Below, one piece after another: positions 48,401-58,873 of a stretch of 64,000 bases of DNA. The position numbers and the translations under genes are program-made. Each line of letters starts with the position of its first letter. Positions within the stretch are counted from its first letter, which is position 1. This DNA is from Callorhinus ursinus (lineage: Eukaryota; Chordata; Mammalia; Carnivora; Otariidae). The DNA is taken from assembly GCF_003265705.1 (NCBI RefSeq), contig NW_020312775.1, positions 8,094,075-8,158,074 of the forward strand, read 5' to 3'. Under the pieces are notes generated by a model. It saw only the letters and a program-made list of their open reading frames with translations. It had not been told where the DNA came from and did not search any database.

Positions 48401-49155
48401 GTTTTGATTGGCTTCCCTGCCATGACCTCTTCTTGTTCTTTGTTTCGGGATTAATTCCTCCATCTTGGCATTTGTCTAGGTCTCTGTCTTCTGTGTGTTA
48501 GGAAACCTGTTATGTTTCATGCTCCTAAGAATAATTGGTATATTAAGAAGAAGTCATATACTGTCCAGGGCCTGATGATTTAGGAAGTATTTCTGGTATA
48601 TGTTGGATGTTATTTTTTGGCAGCTCTTTTCCTGAGGTCAGTCCTCTGCAAAGTTTCTTCTTGCCTGAAGTGGGGATTGTTTGGACTTTGTCCACTGTGT
48701 GGAGAGTTTTAACTAGGTCTGTTTTTTTCTGCTTGTTAACAGAGGGTAGATCCTATTTCCCCTGGACCTGAAGCTTTGCAGCATTCTATGGTCAGTAGCC
48801 ATGGTGCATGTTGGGGCTTTGTGCTGATCTTCTGGAGGAGGGGCCTGCTGCTGCTCTGACTCTTAAATACACTTGTCTGAGTTAAAAAGCACTTGGAGAA
48901 CACAGTGGGTAGGGCTTGGTGTTAGCATCTCAAGCCTCCCTACCCTCCACAGTACAAGCAATTCTTTTTTCTCCTCAAACCATCTCCACACATGATGGAG
49001 GCCTCTTTTATCCCTCTAGGTGTGCAGTTTGTTCTTTCAATCCTGAGATTTATTTCCTTGGTGTTCAGAATGTTTTGCTATTTATCTAGCTGTGTTTGAG
49101 GAACAAGGGAAGCATATGGTTCTCCTACTACTCGACCACCTTAACTCCTCCCTCT
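48400..49155 (-). other. 5'UTR of the minus-strand L1
   Basis: Non-coding leader, read backwards, ending at the L1 opening near 49155. Shorter than the leader of the L1 at 21251. Confidence 0.7.
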
Positions 49156-49387
49156 CCTTTATATTTTTAGATGTAATGTTTTTGCTAGCTAATGAATAAT
49201 AAAATTCAGGCTATAAGTTACTGAAAATGAATTATCTAAGCCAATACTTATGCATACTATGCACAAAATTTTACCTTTCAAATTTCTCACATTGTGAATA
49301 GTTAATTAAATCCTATTCCTTACCCCTGCTAACTTTTTTGGTTTATAAACTCATTCTCTTTAGTTCTCATTTAAAAAATAGGGGATA

Positions 49388-49505
49388 TTGGAGCACTTAG
49401 ATGGCTCAGTCAGCAGAGCAGGTGACTCTTGATGTCAGGGTTGTGAGTTCCAGCCTCATGTTGGGTGTAGAGATCACTTAAAAATAAAATCTTTAATTTT
49501 TTTTT
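49388..49505 (+). mobile_element. SINEC: Can-SINE-related, short old subtype
   Basis: TTGGAGCACTTAGATGGCTCAG head, GTCAGGGTTGTGAGTTCCAG, ATGTTGGGTGTAGAGATCAC, TTAAAAATAAAATCTTT tail. It lacks the CT-rich body, as in the older carnivore subfamily whose body ends at GTAGAGATTACTTAAAAATAAA. Confidence 0.85.
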
Positions 49506-49509
49506 AAAT

Positions 49510-51732
49510 TGAAAAGGGAAATTATGTATGATAAATTCAAGGCATTTTTGTATAATATTCTTGTTTGTATGTGCTTATTCTTGGGTCTATTTAATCTGAA
49601 AAAGAACATATTATTTGCATACCTTATAAGAAAGAAGAGAGGCTGAAATTGATCTAGAGTCAAAGACTGGATGATATTCAGAAAATAAATTGTATTTCCC
49701 CCTGCCTTTTATTTTGTTAATTCTTCTTTATAATTCCTTGAAGATGACTTCCTAAGATTAAAATCTGGATGTTATTAAATAATTATACAGATTAAATATC
49801 TGACCTGGTTTTGATGAAATTTTGAGCCCTGACAAAAACAAATAATATAAAATTAAATTAAGAATTTCACTGAAGTTGAAGGCATTTGATACCATGCTTT
49901 ATTCCATCAGGATTATCATGGAACCAAAGAGTAGGGAGGAAATAATAATTCTCTTAATCCAGTCTGTTACCTAACTACAAGACTGAATTTTAGTCTTTTA
50001 TGACTGCTTTAAGTCTTACTCTTAATTATATTCCAGAGAGATGACTCCATAATTTCCAAGAAACATTTTATCCAACGGTTTTTGTTACTCTGAAGAAACT
50101 GTTCCTTAGAGCTTGCATAATCTCTAATTCTGATTTAATTCAACATCCTTTTCTACATTTAGTGAAAATAAAGAACACTTGATCTTTACTCTATTTTCAC
50201 TAAATACAATACTTGAAAAACAGTTTTAAAATCATAGTTCAACCTTTCTTTCTCCTAATTTCTTTAAACTTTTCTCATGAGTTGTTTTCTCATCTTTTTT
50301 TTTTTTTGCTCTATTTGGAATGCTAGTTTGTTTGTTTGTTTGCTTTTTTAATAACACTCATAACTCATGGTGCCCCGAACCCTGTCAGTCTCCTAGTGAT
50401 AAAGGGATGATATCAAAGCTCTTCTGTTCCACTGTAACCTGTTACTTATCAAATTTATATCTTTATAACTTGATCCAAAGTATATGATCCCACTTCTTTC
50501 TTGCAAATTTAATTTTGTGCATCATTCCAATCTGTGCTGTAATTTGATGGTATTTGAACCATTTCACCTAACAAAATGTTCATTTTATCACATAATGAAA
50601 TAGAAAATAGATTGATTACACATAACCAGTAGATCAGAAAATTACATTAGTTGCTGTCCCTTATGCTATGCTTAAAATAAAACAGAAAAAAAATTCCCTT
50701 ATTACATCATATTTAACTTCAGCTTTTTCTTCACAGATTTTTCTTCAGTTATCTAAGTTTTTCTGAATGACCTTAATGATAGTCACTTTGAGTAACCTTA
50801 TCTAAGATTTAATATTACACCTTTCAGCTTCACATTCTCTAAAATGTTAGCTAATAAATTTACCACTAAAAAAATGATTCCTTTAGGATGCATGCTATCT
50901 AACATTATAAAGTATCTTCCAAGCAATTATTTTATTGATGCATCTTGAAGCTAAATTTCCTGGTATGAACTATTAAAATCCGTGTTGGCATTAATTTGTA
51001 TCCTATTTATATTGTACATCATTTTTTCAAGCACTTTGTGGCATGAAATCCGACATATTTAAGAGATGATTGGAAGAATGATTTATAAATGAAAAGTTCA
51101 AATTTAACATTATGTAATGTAACTTAGGATTCCAAAGGGAAAAATTTCTTAACACTCCATAATACAGAAAATGAAATTAAATTGAAAACTAGCTATCACT
51201 GCATGGTGATCAAGTATGGTTATCAAGTAGAAATGGCTCTGATTAAAGGTAACATTTTACACTCCATACTCTTATATCCTATAATTTATAACACTTTGTT
51301 CCTTACAGTTTAAAAAAATAGTCTTTCAAAGTTTGTGAGTGTAATGTTCTATTTGGAATCATTTTGCTTAAAATGTCTCTAATGTATAAGTAGATGACAA
51401 GAAAAGAAAAAGGAGGGGATAGGAAGGGAGGAAAGTAGAGAGGGAGAAAAGGAAGGAGGAAAAGAGAGAGAGAGCTGAAATTTCTATGTGGATATCTTTT
51501 TACATACCTAAGCCAGAACTCTTAAGAAGTTCACAAAATGTCTTTAAAATTCTTCAAGGAATGATTACTTAAATAGCATGTTTCATTAAATGCAGATTAA
51601 AAAAAACTCTTAGTGAGTTTATTTTTTTTATTTCTAAACTCAGCACTTTTCTCATACTTTCCCAAATACATGCTTCTAAACTATAATGGCTTTAGTACTA
51701 GTTACAAGCTGATTTGATCAACAGCCATTCAA
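49510..51732. other. unique AT-rich DNA, no gene seen
   Basis: About 2.2 kb with no recognised exon or dispersed repeat and no long frame. Contains T-rich and (TTTG)n tracts (50302-50345) and a GA-rich tract, listed separately. Confidence 0.55.
51400..51476. repeat. GA-rich low-complexity tract
   Basis: Purine-only or nearly purine-only run (AAGAAAAGAAAAAGGAGGGG to AGAGAGAGAGAG). Such tracts can form triplex DNA; nothing here shows it. Confidence 0.85.
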
Positions 51733-52582
51733 AAAAGCTACACATTTTTTATTATGTTCAGGTAGCCAACATATAGTATTTGATGTAGTGTTAAATGATT
51801 CATTAGTTGCATATAACACCCAGTGCTCATCACAACACATGCCCTCCTTAATATCTATCACCTGGCTACTCCATTTCCCCACCTCCCTCCCTTCTGAAAC
51901 CCTCAGTTTGTTTCCCGGAGTCCATAGTCTCATGGTTTGTCTCCCCCTCTGATTTCTTCCTCTTCAGTTTTCCCTCCCTTCCCCTATGGTCTTCCATGCT
52001 ATTCCTTATGTTTCACATATGAGTGAAACCATATGATCATTGTTTTTCTCTGCTTGACTTATTTCACTTAGCATAATCCCCTTCAGTTCCACCCATGTTG
52101 ATGTAAAAGTTGGGTATTCATCTTTTCTGATGTCTGAATAATATTCCATTGTATATATGTACCACATCTTCTTTATCCATTCATTTGTAGAAGGGCATCT
52201 CAGCTCCTTCCACAGTTTGGCTATTGTGGACATTTCTGCTATGAACATTGGGGTGCAGATGCCCCTTCTTTTCACTACATCTGTATCTTTGGGGTAAATA
52301 CCTAGTAGTGCAATTGCTGGGTCAAAGAAGACATACAAATGGCTAACAAAAACATGAGAAAATGTTCAACATCACTAGCCATCAGGGAAATTCAAATCAA
52401 AATCACAATGAGATACCACCTTACACGAGTTAGAATGGCAAAAATTAACAAGGCAGGATACAACAAATGTTGGCGAAGATGTGAAGAAAGGGGAACATTA
52501 TTACACTGTTGGTGAGAATGCAAGCTGGTACAGCCACTTTGGAAAACATTATGGAGGTTCGTCAGAAAAGCTACACTTTTTT
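51733..52582 (-). mobile_element. L1: twin-primed (5'-inverted) truncated L1 with target duplication
   Basis: From the T-rich tail at 51745 to 52324 the plus strand is antisense L1: 3'UTR with CAACACCCAGTGCTCATCAC form (51815 on), then ORF2 C-terminus, frame 52006-52338 on the minus strand with [20 protein letters not shown]. From 52323 to about 52565 the sequence turns to sense L1, the segment that lies just upstream in ORF2 (GAAGACATACAAATGGCTAAC, GGAAATTCAAATCAAAATCAC, GGAGGTTCGTCAGAAAAG). The duplication AAAAGCTACAC(AT)TTTTT at 51733-51749 and 52566-52582 shows this is one insertion. Confidence 0.9.
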
Positions 52583-54610
52583 GGTCATCATATGGAAGAA
52601 GACCCTGGGGCTCTGATTCAGCATACAGTCTGTCTATACTCTTTCACACTTAGATCAAACTTTTTAGTCCTTTTGATCTCTGGTATCTTATTTCAACATA
52701 ACATAAATAGTCACAATCCAAGGTGACCCCAAAGACAATACAAGAGCTAAATTTTTTCTATTATTGCAGCCCACTTGCTGTTATTATGTTCACAGCTATA
52801 ATCCTAAAGATACTTCCTCTCCCTTCTTCATTTTTATGATAATTCATAACCTCAGTTTAATTATGTAAATGTTATTAATCCACAATAGCATCTAAGAAGC
52901 CCAAATGAAGTCTGGGTTATATATTTATGCAATCTGATATTCATTGAAAGGCCAGATTTCTACTGTATTGTTAATATAAAGAGTTTAAAAAATACCATGT
53001 ATGCCTACTGGAAGTATCATGATTTGAATGTTCAAGTACATCAAATTTACCTCAATGAATGTTTGATGAATAATTCACTTTTTTAAAAAAATTAAATATA
53101 ACAAAAATCAATTTTCTTAACTAATTACTGCATTAGATAAAGCAGCAGTACACAGGTAGCTTTATTATTACAATGTGTGCCATATGTTTTCTACAGTATG
53201 TGCTCATACAATTTTTAAGATAATGAAAATAAGTTGTGATTTGACTGATTTTGACATTAGAGTGGGATTATAGAAAAGACAATATATAGATTAGGTCACT
53301 TGACTGAATAAGAAAATGGAATACATGACCTCTAAATGTCTTTACAAGACTAATTTTTTTAGACTAAAATATTACCTTTTGATTATGTATGTCTTATTAC
53401 CTATCAGATTAAACCATGAAGTCTGACATTGAGGTAGCATCCAACTTTCTATTCACTATTATCTTTTATTACTTCACAGTGGTTCCCTTATTGTCTCCAA
53501 CACATCTAAATCATATTTCTATCCAACTTGCTATCTGTACCTGTAATTTTATTACCTTTCTCATTATTCTTTCTGTAAGCTATACTTTAAGCAAGGTTTT
53601 TTTTTTAAGCAAGGTTTATAACAGGTTTTTTCCTACCTTTCAGTGCTTTCAGATTACTTCTAAGCTACAATTTCTTACAGGAATAGCTTATGTATACAAC
53701 AATCATGTATATTACATACCACTTAAGAAAACTTTTGCACCTCTTGCAGGATTTCTATTTTGATTTAAAACTGTGCACCATATCACGTGAGAAATATTTT
53801 CTGCTTCTTTAAAAGCCTCAAAGTCACTAATAACACATTGCCAGAACACATGATATAATTAACAAAGTCAGTGAAATTAATGAGCAGAATCTAAGTTTAA
53901 AGAGAGAAGGAAGGGCACACATGAACGATTAGCAAATTAATTATAGTCATACTTATACCTCTATGAGTAAGGTCAATTATGTATCTAAGTAAGTGTTTTA
54001 TCTTTCATTGTCTGTATATGACTTTCTAATTTAACATTCACCTTTCAAATATGTTGATTTTCTTAGTAGAGATCCATCGAAGTTCAGATTATAAAATTTT
54101 ACTGACATCTGTAGGAAAGATATGGAATGTTACTGAAATAATTATATGATTATCTTTAATTAGAATTGTAAATATAATTTTGACTTACTATTTTGATAGC
54201 TACCATTCCTATTGTTGATGTGTTGATGTTGATCTTGATCCATAATATTAAACATACATACATCCACTATATCTCTCTATTTTTTTAAAAATGATGTATG
54301 GTTTTTCAGTTATTTAGTATCTTATTAATAAGAGCACTATGAATATTTCATTGTCCATCTTCAAAAATTCTCACCTAAAACTTCTATATTTATAGCTGAT
54401 ATGGTTTCAACCATATTGTTACCCATGTTTCTTGGTAACAAGGGCAAATGTTTATTTTATTCAAAACTTATTTTGGGGTTTTGGGTTGGCATTGCACCAA
54501 ATCTCATATTCATAGACTCTATTCAAGTTAAATATAATTATAGATTCTAAATCGTAATATATTAGCTACCTGGATAAAACTTTTGCTACAACACACCCTC
54601 AAATTTGATG
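52583..54610. other. unique AT-rich DNA, no gene established
   Basis: About 2 kb without a recognised repeat. It holds a 115-codon plus-strand frame (53416-53763), hydrophobic and tyrosine-rich. I see no family motif, no splice signals and a composition typical of chance frames in AT-rich DNA, so I do not call it a gene. Confidence 0.5.
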
Positions 54611-54618
54611 ATTACCCT

Positions 54619-54701
54619 TTCAGACACAAATTATTTCAGAAGGAAATAAATTTTCCTTCTGAAAATTTATTTCCTTCAGACACAAATTTTCAGAAGGAAA
54701 A
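54619..54701. repeat. 17-bp perfect inverted repeat inside a short duplication
   Basis: Arms GAAGGAAATAAATTTTC (54639-54655) and GAAAATTTATTTCCTTC (54661-54677), loop CTTCT. The phrase TTCAGACACAAATT..TTCAGAAGGAAA occurs on both sides (from about 54619 and about 54674). The order sense, inverted, sense points to a local template-switch event. Confidence 0.9.
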
Positions 54702-54729
54702 AAAAGATAGTTTCAAGTCTCAGACATTT

Positions 54730-54756
54730 TAACTAGATTAACTAGATTAACTAGAT
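54730..54756. repeat. three tandem copies of TAACTAGAT
   Basis: 9-bp unit repeated three times exactly. Confidence 0.95.
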
Positions 54757-54884
54757 AATATTAAAGGACTAATAATATTATTGTTTATAGGTGAACAGCT
54801 GAGGCTTATATCAAACAGAGAAATTTTAGTATTTGGGTTTTCCTTATTAAATAAGCCTACACACAACTAGTTTGTACTCACAGG

Positions 54885-55393
54885 AAGAAAATAATAAATG
54901 TGCTGAAGTGGCTCAGAGCAAATCTCTCCATAATGTGAGACTTTGGTATGGGGATGATTTTGAACTGAAGGGAATTGAGACCCTGTGGGGTCAAGAGAAA
55001 CTTTTGTACCTCCCTTAACTACCTGGAACAATATAACTTGATAGTCTTTTCTACAATTAAACTTATTACCAGGTTTATTACTAGAGGTAAATTTTATCTG
55101 AGTGACTCATCTATATGACAAGACAAACATCTAATTACCAAATATTTGTTCTGCTTATTGCCCTTGGAATTGTCCTCCTCCCCTTTGAAACCCTAGGCTC
55201 TTATACCATTACTCAGCTTAGGATGGTATATATACCTCATTTCACCTGTCTTTGAAATTCTCATATATGGGGGGTTCCCTTATGTATGAATTTAAATTTA
55301 TTTTCTCTCGTTAATCTGTTTCAGGTCAATTTAATTATTGGACCAGACAGAAGAACATTTGAAGGATAAATGAAAAAATTTCCTTCCCAGTAG
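54885..55393 (+). mobile_element. old LTR, probably class-I ERV type
   Basis: The right part has the look of a degenerate ERV1-type LTR 3' end: CCTTTGAAACCCTAGGCTCT, a TATA-like GGTATATATACCTCATTTCACCTG (55224 on), TGAATTTAAATTTATTTTCTC where a polyadenylation signal would be, then GGTCAATTTAATTATTGGACC and AATTTCCTTCCCAGTAG. The left edge is uncertain, the ends no longer read TG...CA, and no flanking duplication was found. No internal viral genes are next to it. Family assignment is from memory of the general LTR pattern. Confidence 0.5.
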
Positions 55394-55953
55394 TACTGGA
55401 ATGCAATATTGAAAAAAATCACCATGTATAACCCATGTTATTGTCTCTGGAGTTGCCCTGTACTGACATACAGTTATTAAGGTTGACAGTGGACACACTA
55501 TCACTGTTAACTTCTAAGTTAGTTGACATTGATGCACTGTTGATCTTTTATAGTTAGAGAAAACAATGAGATATCAGATTTAATGCTTACTTTAATTCCC
55601 TGAATAGCATACCCACAAATCTATGGAAGCAAGGGAATTGATTGTAAGATATAACCATGTAGAAATACTTGTTTTAATCAGGAGAATTCAGGGTCTTATG
55701 TATATTTCTAGTTTCTGTAATTATTAATTTTTCCTCAGTTCTTTTTAAAATTTACATTAAATCCATGTCTTTAGAGGAATATTTTACTACATTTATTGCC
55801 ATAATGAAAATAAAAGTCAGCTCACTATTATAGTTTCTATTATTCTTTTGTTTATCCATTTAGCATTTACTCTTTTCGTCAGTCTGTTTTGTCCATGAAG
55901 TCTTTATTTAAATTAAAATAAGATATTTTTGTGTGCAGTATTTAAAATTACCT
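55394..55953. other. unique AT-rich DNA, no gene seen
   Basis: No recognised exon or repeat. Confidence 0.55.
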
Positions 55954-55961
55954 AAAATTTA

Positions 55962-56074
55962 TTTTTTTTCTTTATTTTATTTTTTATTATGTTCAGTTAA
56001 ACAACATATAGTACATCATTAGTTTTTGACGTAGAGTTCAATGATTCACTAGTTGCATATAAGACCCAGTGCTC
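55962..56074 (-). mobile_element. L1: 113-bp L1 tail
   Basis: T-rich start, TTATTATGTTCAGTTAAACA, GTAGAGTTCAATGATTCACTAG, GCATATAAGACCCAGTGCTC: the antisense of the last L1 3'UTR block. Short duplication AAAATTTA (55954-55961 and 56075-56082). Confidence 0.85.
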
Positions 56075-56192
56075 AAAATTTAAAATTTCAGTTTTACTTT
56101 TTTTGGACAAAAGATGCTATTGTTTATTTTCTAATTGTTGAAGATTATTTAATTTGTTTTAGCCTCAAAGTTATTTTTATTATGAATTAATG

Positions 56193-56375
56193 TATTTTTA
56201 AAAGATTTTATTTATTTATTTATTTGAGAGAGAGAGAACGAGCAGGGGGGAGGGCCAGAGGGAGAAGCAGATTCCCCACTGAGCAGGGAGCCCAATACAG
56301 GACTTGATCCCAGTACCCTGGGATCATGACCTGAGCTTAAGGCAGACGCTTAACTGACTGAACCACGCAGGTGCC
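56193..56375 (-). mobile_element. SINEC: Can-SINE
   Basis: AAAAGATTTTATTTATTTAT, GAGGGCCAGAGGGAGAAGCA, GGATCATGACCTGAGCTTAAGG, TGAACCACGCAGGTGCC. Duplication TGAA(T/C)TAATG (56183-56192 and 56376-56385), one mismatch. Confidence 0.94.
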
Positions 56376-56385
56376 TGAACTAATG

Positions 56386-57224
56386 GGTTCTAATGTGAGT
56401 CTTTCTTGATGGTAATTTTTTTTCCTAAGTTGGTACTGAACTACCTGTCTAAAAAATGAGGGCATTTAAATGTTGGGTATGGCCATATACCATTATTTAA
56501 GTTATCTATTAATTGAATATATGTTTTTAAAAATTCAGTCTACTTTTTTTTGCCATTTATATTTTATTTAATACACTCTGCCAAAGACTGACACTTACAT
56601 TTTGTCTTTATTTTTTTTCCCTTTAAGCTATGGCAATGGAAAAAGTAGTGTCATCTAATTATGAAATCTGGATATGATTTTTGAAAAATATATGTGTGGT
56701 AGCTATGAAAGATGGTTCATTCATGTTCTTTTCATTCAGCTTCTTTGTGTTAAACCAAATGTTAAGCAAACTGGAAAATGGCAAAATTTTATTTGCACGT
56801 CATAGCATAAATGTATAAATAGAAACTTAGGTAAAGGATAGATTATGGATAGATAGATTATAGATAAATGATAGAGAGATAGAGAGATAATAGATAGATA
56901 GATGATAGAATTTAGGTTAAACTACATATAAAAGACTCCTGTGTTTATTCCATATGATCTTAAAAGAGGGGAAAAAATGATACAACAGATTTTCCTTACA
57001 TCCACAATATGAAGCTAACACTACTCAAAGTAAGTTTGTTTTTGGTATTCTGCTTCCATGAGACTACTGTGTGTTCAGCGCCTTTTCTCACTGTTTTACC
57101 ATTACTCACATCACTAACCATGTGATCACAAAAAGACATGTACATGTAGAGTTGCCCCTCTATTAAATCTCCACATATAAACAAAAACAATGACAAAAAC
57201 AATAATATGTCATAATTGCACAGC
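56386..57224. other. unique AT-rich DNA with a GATA microsatellite
   Basis: No exon recognised. The minus frame 56996-57202 has no known motif. Confidence 0.5.
56835..56910. repeat. (GATA)n / (GATAGA)n microsatellite, interrupted
   Basis: GATAGATTATGGATAGATAG through GATAGATAGATGATAG; irregular tetranucleotide array, likely variable between individuals. Confidence 0.9.
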
Positions 57225-57395
57225 TAATAAGTATAAGCCTTCCACTATGAGCTTAACATACATATGTCACTTGATCTGCATCTCTAACCACTGAGGTAAA
57301 TATTATTATATCCATTTTACAGCAAAGTTGGCAATTCAATTTCAGGACTGATTCCAAAACTCATGTTCCCTTCACTATTCTATTCTGAGAATCAG
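57225..57395 (+). mobile_element. MIR: MIR SINE (ancient mammalian)
   Basis: GAGCTTAACATACATATGTCAC, CACTGAGGTAAATATTATTATATCCATTTTACAG and GACTGATTCCAAAACTCATGTTCCCTTCACT follow the MIR body in order, with the GATGAGGAAACTGAGGC part replaced by diverged sequence. Confidence 0.8.
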
Positions 57396-58653
57396 TTTTG
57401 GAATCAATTGCAAATTTTCATAATGCTGACATTTTGGCAACACAGCAAGGACTCCTATCACAGATGTTCTCAGAACATAAAAAGTAAGAAAAAGAAATAA
57501 AGCTTATGGGACATCTTCCAGCAGCCTTGCATTGCCTTCATATATTCATAAGACTTTATGTTAATAATGACAAAAATTGTGAGTATTCCACAGTGTGAAA
57601 GTAAGCCTCTACAGAATATCCCCAAAATATATGTTAACCTCTGGCACCAACCAGAAAATAAGGTTGGATATTATTTATTTATTATAATTACTGTAAATAA
57701 TCTCTTATTTATATGTTAATTATTCATTTCCTCACTATTTTTTGTTGTTTGGTAAGGTCAAATGACAAAGGAGATATTGAAGCTTTAAAACACTAAATGG
57801 TTTATAAACCTTTTTTATGGATAAGTTTATTGTTGGTTTATATTCCTTAATATCAATAACAATTATAGTTTCTAAATATATATATCTATAATATATTACA
57901 TATATACATATATTACATTTATATATACATATATATTAATGCATATGTTATATATAAATATTTATATACTTAATATGTAACATATTTATATATTTATGTA
58001 TATTAAATATATATGATATATATGCTACAAAAAACACCACCACAAAAATCTCTCCCCTGCAATTTTCCACTGCAAACATAAAGATAGTTCATTTCCTATT
58101 TATTCCTTATTAAACCAAACTACATTTTGCTATGTCTAAATACATATTAATACATTTACAGCATTCTTTGGAGTAATACAACATGATTTAGTGTGTCTCA
58201 ACTGAAATTGTGTTGAAAACGACATTTCAAATTTATGTCTTAATTGATCTAACATATGAAAATGAAAAATATAAATATTGCAAACTTATGAAAGTTTGCT
58301 CAACAAATTTTCCTGTTGATTTTTCTAATTAATCAGAACTCTAACTATAAAATTTCATAGCCAGTAGTCATAAAACTATAATGATCCTGCCAACATATTG
58401 AGTAGATATCTTTATTAAATAATTATATTTTGACTTTTTTTGGCAATCATATTTCTGGTTAAATAAATGCTTACTCTTTAGTTTAACAAGGAGCTTCCAT
58501 GGAAGCTACAGTCACATTCTGGCAGAATTTCTTTAGTAACTCTTCCTCATGCACATCCTACAAGTATTTATGCATCTCCTACTAGATATCAAGCACTGAA
58601 CTATGAATGGAAATGCAGCAAAATAAAAAAAAAAAACATAAGTATTTGGGGCC
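57396..58653. other. unique AT-rich DNA with a TA-rich tract
   Basis: No exon recognised; includes the tract at 57877-58026. Confidence 0.55.
57877..58026. repeat. TA-rich low-complexity tract
   Basis: About 150 bp of TATA/ACAT/TATT repeats with many possible hairpins. Confidence 0.9.
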
Positions 58654-58667
58654 ATATTGCACTTTTT

Positions 58668-58861
58668 TAAACAAATATTTTATTTATTTATCTGACAGGG
58701 AGAGAGAGAGCACAAGCAGGGGGAGCAGCAGGCAGAGGGAGAGGGAGAAGTAGGCTCCCTACTGAGTAGGGAGCCTGAAGCAGGGCTCGATCCCAGGGCC
58801 CTGGGATCTTGATCTGAAATGAAGGCAGATGCTTAACAGACTGAGCCACGCAGGTGCCCCT
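58668..58861 (-). mobile_element. SINEC: Can-SINE
   Basis: ATTTTATTTATTTATCTGAC, GCAGGGGGAGCAGCAGGCAG, CTCGATCCCAGGGCCCTGGG, CTGAGCCACGCAGGTGCCCC. Probable duplication ATATTGCACTTTT / ATATTGCATTTA (58654-58666 and 58862-58873). Confidence 0.93.
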
Positions 58862-58873
58862 ATATTGCATTTA

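Larger units (their letters stand above)
43545..49155 (-). mobile_element. L1: third nearly full-length L1, minus strand
   Basis: The plus strand reads the element backwards: 3'UTR (CACCCAGTGCTCATCACAAG, 43632), ORF2 from about 43830 to 47560, ORF1 to about 48400, 5'UTR to about 49155. It ends with CACCTTAACTCCTCC, the antisense of the canonical GGAGGAGTTAAGRTGG opening. About 5.6 kb and not interrupted by any SINE. No clear target-site duplication was found, so exact ends are approximate. Confidence 0.9.

Noticed and set aside
53416..53763. 115-codon plus-strand frame in apparently unique DNA, with possible membrane-like stretches
   Set aside because: Hydrophobic and tyrosine-rich composition is expected from AT-rich DNA. 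There are no splice sites, family motif or clear start context. A protein search or conservation test would be needed to revive it.
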